Below, piece after piece: positions 6,442-11,536 of a stretch of 11,536 bases of DNA. The stretch spans positions 1 through 11,536 of the forward strand of contig CAYJNS010000035.1 of assembly GCA_964371745.1 (NCBI GenBank), in the 5' to 3' direction. The stretch comes from CAKOSP01 sp964371745. GTDB lineage: Bacteria > Bacillota_I > Bacilli_A > RF39 > UBA660. The position numbers and the translations under genes are program-made. The notes beneath the pieces were generated by a model. That model saw only the letters and a program-made list of their open reading frames with translations. It was not told the origin of the DNA and ran no database searches. Within the stretch, counting starts at the first letter, position 1. Every line of letters begins with the position of its first letter.

Positions 6442-7503
6442 CTATAAATATTTTTCAAGTGTATTTTCTATTTCTTTTTTACTTGAAAAACCATAGCTAT
6501 ATTTATATGTTTGAATAGTTTGATAATAAGTATAAAAATCAAGTTTTTGATTTTCATACTTATATTTACTATTTCTTACTTTCTTTTTTATTTTATCTTT
6601 TCTTGCTCTAGATAGCTTTATAATAGTTTTATTATTTTTCACTATTATTTTATATCCTAAAAATACAATACCTTTATCCATTTTAACAATCTGTGTTTTC
6701 TTTTCATTAAGTTTTAATTTATATTCATTTTCTAAAATATAAGTTATTTTATCAAGTGCATATTTTAAATAATTTTTATCTTCATGTATTAATAAATAGT
6801 CATCCATATACAGTTTTATTCTCTTGATTTTTAAATTATGTTTTATATAATGATGTAATTTATATAAGTATAAAATAGCCAAAAATTGATTTGATACAGC
6901 ACCTAAACTTAATCCTTTACCATATTCATATATTGGTAAATCTACATTTAATTTTTTTGATAAAGATAAAATATTTTCATTAACATATTTATGATTAGTT
7001 GAATATATAATTTTTCTAAAAATTATATATTCATCATCAGTTAAATTTTTTTCTAAAATAGCAAGTAATACTTTTTGATCTATTGAATAAAAATATTTTT
7101 TAATGTCAAACTTTAAAAAATAAAATTCTTTATATCTTTTAAAATATTCAATATCTTTTTTAAGATGCTTTATTGCATAAGATGTACCCATGTCTTTTCT
7201 AGTTGCACAGTTTTCATCTATAAGCAAATGCTCAAGCTTTGGATATAAAATATATTTAGTTAAATAATGATTAATAATCTTATCAATGAGCCTTTGGCTC
7301 ATTATAACTCTTATTTTTGGATCAAATATAACAAATATATTATAATATCCTCCATCATATAAATTATTTTCAAGTATTCTTTTAATTTCAACTAAATAAT
7401 TTATTTTACTAGATTCAAACTTTAATAATTTTCTTTTATTTTTTATATTTTTAACTATATTATTTTCATAAACATCCAGTAAATCATATATATCAACTTT
7501 CAT
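6442..7503 (-). CDS. DGR reverse transcriptase
   Basis: A 353-aa reverse transcriptase with fingers-palm motifs and no maturase, RNase H or endonuclease domain. Visible: an RT1-like block (KIRVIMSQRLIDKIINHYL, about residues 63-81), motif FDIKKYFYSI at 132-141 with Asp133, GLSLGAVSNQ at 197-206, the catalytic YMDD at 232-235, and the thumb-side LNEKKTQIV plus GIVFLGYKI near 265-286. In DGR enzymes the motif where retroviral and retron RTs have QGxxxSP is usually [ILV]GxxxSQ. Here it is LGAVSNQ, closer to the DGR form. The ATG overlaps the avd stop by one base (TAATG), and the TR follows directly. It would copy the TR RNA into adenine-mutagenised cDNA together with the Avd-like protein. The frame is intact. 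Confidence 0.95.
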   Translation of the reverse strand: MKVDIYDLLDVYENNIVKNIKNKRKLLKFESSKINYLVEIKRILENNLYDGGYYNIFVIFDPKIRVIMSQRLIDKIINHYLTKYILYPKLEHLLIDENCATRKDMGTSYAIKHLKKDIEYFKRYKEFYFLKFDIKKYFYSIDQKVLLAILEKNLTDDEYIIFRKIIYSTNHKYVNENILSLSKKLNVDLPIYEYGKGLSLGAVSNQFLAILYLYKLHHYIKHNLKIKRIKLYMDDYLLIHEDKNYLKYALDKITYILENEYKLKLNEKKTQIVKMDKGIVFLGYKIIVKNNKTIIKLSRARKDKIKKKVRNSKYKYENQKLDFYTYYQTIQTYKYSYGFSSKKEIENTLEKYL

Positions 7504-7850
7504 TACTTTAGTACCACATCAAACCATTTAGAAAGCATTTTTTGTATTTCAGTTATTTTATAATTTATTTTTTCTAAAGCTTTGACATTAATATATTTTT
7601 TCTTAAATATACTTTCTAAAAGTAAATCTAAATAGCTAAAATTCGCTTTAATTTTAGCTTTTAGTTTAAATTTTTCTTCTAACTCTTCAGAAAAATTAAC
7701 TTCCATTATTTTTCTATATATATTAAAACTAGTTATATATATTTCATTTTTATAAAAGAAATCATTTCTTGGTATATTTTCAGTACAAGCAATTAATCTG
7801 TATATTAAGTCTTTAGTTTTACTTGCAATTAGAAATTCACTATTTTTCAT
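7503..7850 (-). CDS. Avd-like DGR accessory protein (four-helix bundle)
   Basis: About 115 aa, wholly helical in appearance and basic, with the Avd/four-helix-bundle pattern: RLIACTENIPRNDFFY near the first turn, then NIYRKIMEVNFSEE, two further helices, and a C-terminal KMLSKWFDVVLK. The Bordetella phage Avd is 128 aa, forms a pentamer and binds RT and the TR RNA, and it is required for mutagenic homing. I take the ATG at 7848-7850 (MKNSEF), with GAGTGG seven bases upstream. A TTG at 7866-7868 would add six residues. The start overlaps the end of the MutS-like ORF, and the stop overlaps the RT start (TAATG), so all three are coupled. Assigned from size, helical pattern and position directly before the RT, not from a database match. 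Confidence 0.8.
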   Translation of the reverse strand: MKNSEFLIASKTKDLIYRLIACTENIPRNDFFYKNEIYITSFNIYRKIMEVNFSEELEEKFKLKAKIKANFSYLDLLLESIFKKKYINVKALEKINYKITEIQKMLSKWFDVVLK

Positions 7851-8109
7851 CAATGCACCACTCGCCAATTTTATCTAATAAAATACATAATTTATCATAT
7901 TCAATTTTTTTTAATAAACACATTATATCATTTATCTTAAGAATTATATCTACATTTTTCATTGCTTCTTTTAAAACTATTTTATATTTATTTAACTTTT
8001 GATAATTATATTTTTCTATTCCTTCTTCTTTTTCAAATACAGCATATGATATTTGTTTTTGTTTTATAGTTTCAATTACTTTGTTAAATGCACTTTTTCG
8101 GAAAACCAC
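7840..8109 (-). CDS. MutS-domain-I-like DGR accessory protein, C-terminal fragment
   Basis: An 89-codon open frame beginning at GTG with no recognisable ribosome site. The stretch SAFNKVIETIKQKQISYAVF followed by EKEEGIEKYNY resembles the end of MutS domain I (Gly-Phe-Pro, alpha helix, then a hydrophobic strand ending in Glu). MutS-like small proteins have been described as DGR accessory genes alongside avd. The expected GFPKK lies just upstream in a different frame, across a run of five A at 8094-8098, so this looks like the 3' part of a longer gene broken by one extra base, or expressed by +1 frameshifting. It overlaps the start of the avd-like gene. The second half (KNVDIILKINDIMCLLKKIE) is helical. 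The MutS relationship is my reading of the pattern, and precise function is unknown. Confidence 0.6.
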   Translation of the reverse strand: MVFRKSAFNKVIETIKQKQISYAVFEKEEGIEKYNYQKLNKYKIVLKEAMKNVDIILKINDIMCLLKKIEYDKLCILLDKIGEWCIDEK

Positions 8110-8264
8110 ATTTAACTTTGTCTACTAACTTGTATTTTAGTAGGTAACTTACTATAAACGCATCTTCATTATACGTATAATAAAACTTGCCTTTTTTATA
8201 AAACTTTACTAATAGTAAACATACCCCCTCCGCTTGAACATTTGTTTGCTTTTTGAATTTTCAT
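8084..8264 (-). pseudogene. Frameshifted 5' part of the MutS-like accessory gene
   Basis: A start ATG at 8264 follows AGAGGA and opens a 22-codon frame (MKIQKANKCSS...MFTISKVL) that stops at 8196. An internal ATG at 8222 has the better site GGAGGGGG. The next frame (+1) continues with FYKKGKFYYTYNEDAFIVSY, then LLKYKLVDKVKCGFPKK, and stops at 8084. The frame after that is the 89-aa ORF. Joined, the three pieces give a sensible MutS-domain-I-like N-terminus (compare FxxGxFYExFxEDA and GxP in MutS). Two single-base insertions, at or near the A/T runs 8190-8200 and 8094-8098, would explain this. Alternatives are assembly errors, programmed frameshifting, or a different true start. Confidence 0.5.
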
Positions 8265-8405
8265 ATTTTTTTCCTCTTTCTTTCTTTTTTTTGTGAAAAT
8301 TGTTTTGTTATTCTTTCTCACTTTATTATTTTTTTCTTTTTTATATTTTTCTTCACTATCGATTTTTTTATTTATCTTTCATCAGTTAAATTTTGTGAAA
8401 AAGCC
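8265..8405. other. Low-complexity A/T-rich intergenic stretch
   Basis: Strongly purine-biased on the minus strand (runs of A, AAG and GAAAG), between the target 2 hairpin and the RT operon. I see no convincing gene. A short GTG frame joins the MKIQ frame but has no ribosome site of its own. It holds the candidate RT-operon promoter at 8371-8399. Confidence 0.5.
8371..8399 (-). promoter_or_regulatory. Candidate promoter for the MutS-like/avd/RT/TR operon
   Basis: On the minus strand TTCACA (8394-8399; 5 of 6 to consensus) and GATAAA (8371-8376; 4 of 6) are separated by 17 bp. It sits just after the target 2 hairpin and about 107 bp before the MutS-like ATG. The region is very A/T-rich, so chance matches are likely. 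Confidence 0.35.
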
Positions 8406-8439
8406 AGTGCCGGGCAGACTAACGCCTGCCAGCGGCACT
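8401..8439 (-). terminator. GC-rich hairpin after VR2, identical to the one after VR1
   Basis: The same 34-bp hairpin as at 4748-4781 (here 8406-8439), starting 11 nt after the target 2 stop. On the minus strand it is followed by GGCTTTTT, a weaker T-tract than copy 1, so some readthrough into the RT operon is plausible. Conservation of the whole hairpin, including its loop, behind both VRs supports a role in retrohoming as well as termination. Confidence 0.8.
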
Positions 8440-9251
8440 AAACCTTTTTCCTAACTTGCAACTATGAATGGATCAGCTTCGCTGCCCATTCCATCAAGTA
8501 TTACTACATCAGTCTTTAAGTATAAAGTCGGACGGGCCACAACCCCATACCTCGAGTTGAGGCTGAACGCATCGCCGTCGTTGTCCACATACCACGCATC
8601 CGTCGAGGAAGAAGAGTAAGGCGTAATTGTCCGCTCATAACCTTTACCATATAACCACGACGCTCCTGCACATGTATTTGAATCATAATTATAAATAGTT
8701 GTTGTTCTTGCACATGTATCTGCTTTTACTGAGTATCCATAATCACTTAAATACATTAAACCTATATACCCAGTTCCTTCAGTTGGTCTTCCAGAGTAAA
8801 CTGTTGTCCCTCTTTCTGCTGTATATGTAGCACTTGCTGTTCCAGCTGATGCAAACCCTCCTAAATGCCATGTTGTTTCCTGTATCATTGGTCTATAACT
8901 ATCTTTTATTCCTACTTCTCTATAATCACAGTTAGCTTCTGCTGTAGTACCATATCCCCAGCAGTATCCACTATCAGTTCCATTTTCTGCGTTTAAATAT
9001 GCTCCATTAAGTAATGCCTTTAAAGTAGACTCATTCCAATCATTTACATCACCTGAATCCCATGCAAGTCCACCTATTGGGTCTTCTCTTATTATTTTAA
9101 CTAAATTCTCTCCAGTTACACCATGTGATGCATCATCAAATACTCCTATTACTCTCCATGATTCATTATTAAACCATATCCAGTTATTTGGTGATTTACC
9201 TTCATATCTATACCCGTTTTCATTAAATACTTCTCCATTACCACTTAGAGA
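8406..9251 (-). repeat. Copy 2 of the duplicated DGR target module
   Basis: An 846-bp partner of 4748-5592, in the same orientation and about 3.66 kb away, carrying the shared C-terminal domain, VR2, the stop and the 3' hairpin. One single-base length difference lies between stop and hairpin. Identity ends near 9251. Confidence 0.92.
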
Positions 9252-10097
9252 AGTTATATAATCACTTAAAGTTTGAGTAACAGTAGTATCAGTATATTCT
9301 ATATTACATGATGAGTATGGTTTAAAGTCTTCTATTTCTAGTCTTTGATATTTATAATTCCATGTACCATTTAAACAATCTGTTGATACTACTTCTCCAT
9401 ATACTGGAGCACTATTAGGTGCATCATTATAACTTGCATTTACTTTTAAGTGAGGTAAGTCATCAGTAGTAGCGTACACCTTTACATTTAAATCTTTTCC
9501 TTCATTTTTACTTTGATCAAATGAATGCGCTATGAGGGTAACAGTAAATGTCCATTCATGGACTGTTGGATTATCATAATCACTATTTGTTATATCTATA
9601 TCTTTTAAATTAAATATTAAACCTTTTTGAGTAGTTATATCAAAACCTGATACAGAGCCTTGGGTTGTATAAGTAAGTCCATCTACATTTTTAACTTCTC
9701 CAGAAGGTCCATTAATAGTTAATATTAATTCTGGTGTTGATCCACTTGAGTATTCATATGTATTATCTTCAATTAAGAAAAATACATTATATGTTGGAGA
9801 CCATACATTATTTGCTTTAGTTGTTCTTGATGCTGCTGTTAAAGTAGATGTTCCACTTAAATTACCATCACCTACTCCAAAGTTTTCTGGTGTTGCATTT
9901 ATATTTATATCTCCAGTTGTTTCAAAAAGTAAACTCTCTTGTCCCATACCACTTACATCTATTTGTGTTTTACCAGGAGCTGCACTTGATGCATTTAAAA
10001 ATGCATAAGTAAGCATTACTGTTAAAATAAGTATTATTACACCTATTATTAATAATACATTTCTTTTTAATGGAGTTAATTTTTTTAATCTATTCAT
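8451..10097 (-). CDS. DGR target protein 2, membrane-anchored surface protein with variable C-terminal domain
   Basis: A 548-aa protein. Residues 1-12 are basic (MNRLKKLTPLKR) and 13-34 form a strong transmembrane or uncleaved signal segment (NVLLIIGVIILILTVMLTYA). Residues 36-240 are a Thr/Ser/Asn-rich extracellular-type beta region. A Cys-Trp-Cys domain follows (VVSTDCLNGTW...SSCNIEY), like the one in target 1. Residues 278-548 are the shared module ending in VR2 and GMGSEADPFIVAS. The template-directed variable sites fall in about 492-522. The start is the ATG at 10095-10097, with AGGAGG just upstream. A TTG at 10127 would add ten residues but overlaps the -10 box and has no ribosome site. 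It has its own promoter (10119-10147), so it may be expressed apart from the RT operon. Likely a surface-displayed variable binding protein, ligand unknown. Confidence 0.88.
   Translation of the reverse strand: MNRLKKLTPLKRNVLLIIGVIILILTVMLTYAFLNASSAAPGKTQIDVSGMGQESLLFETTGDININATPENFGVGDGNLSGTSTLTAASRTTKANNVWSPTYNVFFLIEDNTYEYSSGSTPELILTINGPSGEVKNVDGLTYTTQGSVSGFDITTQKGLIFNLKDIDITNSDYDNPTVHEWTFTVTLIAHSFDQSKNEGKDLNVKVYATTDDLPHLKVNASYNDAPNSAPVYGEVVSTDCLNGTWNYKYQRLEIEDFKPYSSCNIEYTDTTVTQTLSDYITSLSGNGEVFNENGYRYEGKSPNNWIWFNNESWRVIGVFDDASHGVTGENLVKIIREDPIGGLAWDSGDVNDWNESTLKALLNGAYLNAENGTDSGYCWGYGTTAEANCDYREVGIKDSYRPMIQETTWHLGGFASAGTASATYTAERGTTVYSGRPTEGTGYIGLMYLSDYGYSVKADTCARTTTIYNYDSNTCAGASWLYGKGYERTITPYSSSSTDAWYVDNDGDAFSLNSRYGVVARPTLYLKTDVVILDGMGSEADPFIVAS
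8531..8624 (-). other. DGR variable region VR2
   Basis: A 94-bp counterpart of VR1. Against the TR I count 12 substitutions on the coding strand, 11 at TR adenines. The exception is TR AAT read as AAC. It carries the same extra 18 bp as VR1, here coding GAC GGC GAT GCG TTC AGC. The invariant framework (SS, ST, AW, V, SR, G, VAR) and the IMH GTGGCCCGTC are retained. Confidence 0.93.
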
Positions 10098-10118
10098 GTA
10101 GCCTCCTACTATAAGTAA

Positions 10119-10147
10119 ATTATACAATAATTTTTATATTTATTCAA
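10119..10147 (-). promoter_or_regulatory. Promoter of target gene 2
   Basis: On the minus strand TTGAAT (10142-10147), a 17-bp spacer and a perfect TATAAT (10119-10124), 21 bp before the ATG at 10097. The -35 matches four of six consensus bases. Transcription should start near 10113, giving a very short leader with the AGGAGG site. Confidence 0.7.
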
Positions 10148-10159
10148 TAACTTTAAGTC

Positions 10160-11158
10160 TTATTTATTTAATATTTCTACTGCTTCATTAAAAGTATTTA
10201 CTTTATATATTTGCATATCTAAATCATATTTTTCTTTAACACTTATTGCTTCCTCATAATTTTCTTCTGGACATATAAATATATCTGCATCTTTAGACCC
10301 TAATAACTTATATTTTATTCCATCTATAGTTCCAACTGTTCCATCAATATCAATAGTCCCAGTTCCTACTATTTTTTTACCAGCGGTTAAATCTTTTTCA
10401 ATTAATTTATCATATATAGCAAGACTAAGCATTAATCCACCAGAGGGACCTGTTTCTTCTTCTTTTGCAAAAACTAAAGTTTCTGGATTTTCTGTATAAT
10501 CATAAGTTGGAACAAATACAATGCCTATTTTAAGTTCCCCATCAATTTCTTGAAGTTTAGCAGTCGCCGTAACTGTTTTATTATCTCTTAAAACAATTAA
10601 CTTCACTTCTGCATCTTTTTCTAAAGTTTGAAAATAATCTGTAATCTCACTTGATGAAAAAAACTTCTTTCCATCTACACTTATTACTTTATCACCAATT
10701 AAAAGATTAGTTTCAGCACTTTGATCAATATAATAAATATTCATATATTCCATATCTATAGTTAAATCTTTTTGAGCTTTTTCATAAGCTAAAATAGTAG
10801 CTGCATCAATAGATGCATCCATCATTATTTTATCCATAATAATTTTTTCTTCGTAATCTTGATTTTCTAAAATAACATTATCAAGACTTTCTAAATCCCA
10901 ATTAGGTATAATAAATGATAAAAGTACAATAGGAAGACTTCCCTCATAAACAGAAACATAAGCCATATTATAACTACCCTTATTATCACTTTCTCCATCT
11001 ATTGTAATTCTTTCATTTAAATTAATATTACCACCAGGAACAGATACTATAAATGGAAGTTTTATATTAAAAAATATTATTATAAATGCTAAAAATATTA
11101 TAAATAAATAATTTTGTGTTATGAATTTTTTTCCTTTTTCATATATTTTATTAATCAT
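10160..11158 (-). CDS. Membrane-anchored PDZ/Lon-type S16 serine protease, YlbL/SepM-like
   Basis: A 332-aa protein. Residues 14-31 are an N-terminal membrane anchor, followed by PFIVSVPGG (35-43), typical of YlbL. A PDZ domain lies at about 127-205 and a C-terminal Lon proteolytic domain at about 210-332, without an ATPase. The catalytic Ser-Lys pair is Ser239 in TGPSGG and Lys282 in DGIKYK. The 43-residue spacing equals that of Lon Ser679 and Lys722. In streptococci the family member SepM trims a signalling peptide outside the membrane, and B. subtilis YlbL is linked to the DNA-damage response. The substrate here is unknown. GTG (11167) and ATG (11164) starts are possible, but the ATG at 11158 has AAGGTG at the best spacing. 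It is divergent from the ylbJ-like gene. Confidence 0.9.
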   Translation of the reverse strand: MINKIYEKGKKFITQNYLFIIFLAFIIIFFNIKLPFIVSVPGGNINLNERITIDGESDNKGSYNMAYVSVYEGSLPIVLLSFIIPNWDLESLDNVILENQDYEEKIIMDKIMMDASIDAATILAYEKAQKDLTIDMEYMNIYYIDQSAETNLLIGDKVISVDGKKFFSSSEITDYFQTLEKDAEVKLIVLRDNKTVTATAKLQEIDGELKIGIVFVPTYDYTENPETLVFAKEEETGPSGGLMLSLAIYDKLIEKDLTAGKKIVGTGTIDIDGTVGTIDGIKYKLLGSKDADIFICPEENYEEAISVKEKYDLDMQIYKVNTFNEAVEILNK

Positions 11159-11175
11159 TATCATCACCTTACATA

Positions 11176-11184
11176 ATTATATCA
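11176..11184 (-). promoter_or_regulatory. Extended -10 promoter of the S16 protease gene
   Basis: The minus strand reads TGATATAAT (TG, one base, perfect TATAAT) in the 41-bp gap between the divergent genes, about 18 bp before the protease ATG. No clear -35. Confidence 0.5.
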
Positions 11185-11199
11185 AATTTTGGAGCGTAT

Positions 11200-11536
11200 A
11201 TGAAAAAAACTTTTACAAATCTATTATTTATTATATTAACTTTACTACTTTTAATACTATTATTTTTAAATAGAGAACTTATTTCTAAATGTGTTATAAC
11301 ATCTGTTAACCTATGGCTTTATAGAATATTCCCAACCTTATTTTTTATGTTTATTATTCAAGATTTTCTAATAAATTATAATTTAGCTTATTACTTAAAT
11401 AAATTAATTGGTGGCTTTATAAGAAAAATATTTAAGGTTTCTATAAATGGTCAAATGGTTATTTTATTATCTTTTTTAGGAGGAAGTCCCGCTAATGCGT
11501 ATTTAATAAATAAATTATATTTAGAAAATAAAATAA
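11200..11536 (+). CDS. YlbJ-like membrane protein with nucleoside-recognition (Gate) domain, partial
   Basis: 112 codons before the window ends. The ATG at 11200-11202 has GGAG five bases upstream. The N-terminus is a hydrophobic span (TNLLFIILTLLLLILLFL), followed by SVNLWLYRIFPTLFFMFII, a Gly/basic loop (LIGGFIRKIFKV) and LLSFLGGSPANAYLI. The last resembles the gating motif of B. subtilis YlbJ (SGYPxGAK), a multi-pass membrane protein first linked to sporulation. Family proteins are about 400 residues, so most of the gene is missing. In B. subtilis ylbJ and ylbL are close neighbours, which supports both assignments, though here the two are divergent. Confidence 0.75.
   Translation, partial: MKKTFTNLLFIILTLLLLILLFLNRELISKCVITSVNLWLYRIFPTLFFMFIIQDFLINYNLAYYLNKLIGGFIRKIFKVSINGQMVILLSFLGGSPANAYLINKLYLENKI

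Noticed and set aside
6442..7503. RT as a group II intron maturase or retron
   Set aside because: No maturase or endonuclease domain and no intron ribozyme or msr-msd seen, while the adjoining TR and two VRs with A-biased changes fit a DGR.
8253..8441. 62-codon + strand frame over the T-rich intergenic region and hairpin
   Set aside because: Phe/Ile low-complexity translation from poly-T sequence, no ribosome site, and it runs through the DGR hairpin.
8516..8713. 65-codon minus-strand frame within VR2
   Set aside because: Out-of-frame shadow of target 2, explained by the GC-rich VR.
10098..10127. Longer target 2 start at TTG (10127)
   Set aside because: The added codons overlap the -10 TATAAT and have no ribosome site; the ATG at 10097 follows AGGAGG.

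Overview
This is an AT-rich stretch of bacterial chromosome carrying a diversity-generating retroelement (DGR) with two target genes, set among housekeeping genes. Partial murE (peptidoglycan synthesis), rnc-smc and a YlbL-like protease next to a YlbJ-like membrane protein point to a low-GC Firmicute with a cell wall. An uncultured gut-type member of the Bacilli would fit, but that is inference. Every Trp codon I checked is TGG, stops are TAA or TAG, and Shine-Dalgarno sites are clear.

Layout: 1-699 (-) is the N-terminal part of murE. 700-1113 holds a sigma-A-type promoter, a 28-codon hydrophobic peptide ORF on the + strand, and back-to-back terminators. 1114-4684 (-) is rnc-smc, translationally adjacent, with an extended -10 promoter. 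4741-10097 (-) is the DGR: target 2 (8451-10097), a broken MutS-like accessory gene (about 7840-8264), an avd-like gene, the reverse transcriptase (RT), the template repeat (TR, 6340-6415), a structured spacer, a 101-aa unknown ORF and target 1 (4792-5895). 10160-11158 (-) is a PDZ/Lon-S16 protease. 11200 to the end (+) is a partial ylbJ-like gene.

In a DGR the RT and Avd copy the TR RNA into cDNA with errors at adenines, and the cDNA replaces the variable region (VR) at the 3' end of a target gene. Here both targets end in a near-identical 271-residue module whose VR (4872-4965 and 8531-8624) matches the TR. By hand alignment, VR1 differs from the TR at 13 sites, all TR adenines. VR2 differs at 12 sites, 11 of them TR adenines. 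Ten Asn (AAY) codons of the TR are the variable positions. Each VR is followed by the same 34-bp GC-rich hairpin. Both targets have an N-terminal membrane or signal segment, so the variable domain is probably displayed at the cell surface.

The main oddity is a mismatch between template and targets. The TR lacks 18 bp (six codons) that both VRs have, apparently lost between AAC repeats, and VR1/VR2 differences continue about 50 bp beyond the TR. The MutS-like gene looks frameshifted twice. The locus may therefore be recently decayed, may use another TR elsewhere, or may hold assembly errors. The RT and Avd reading frames are intact.
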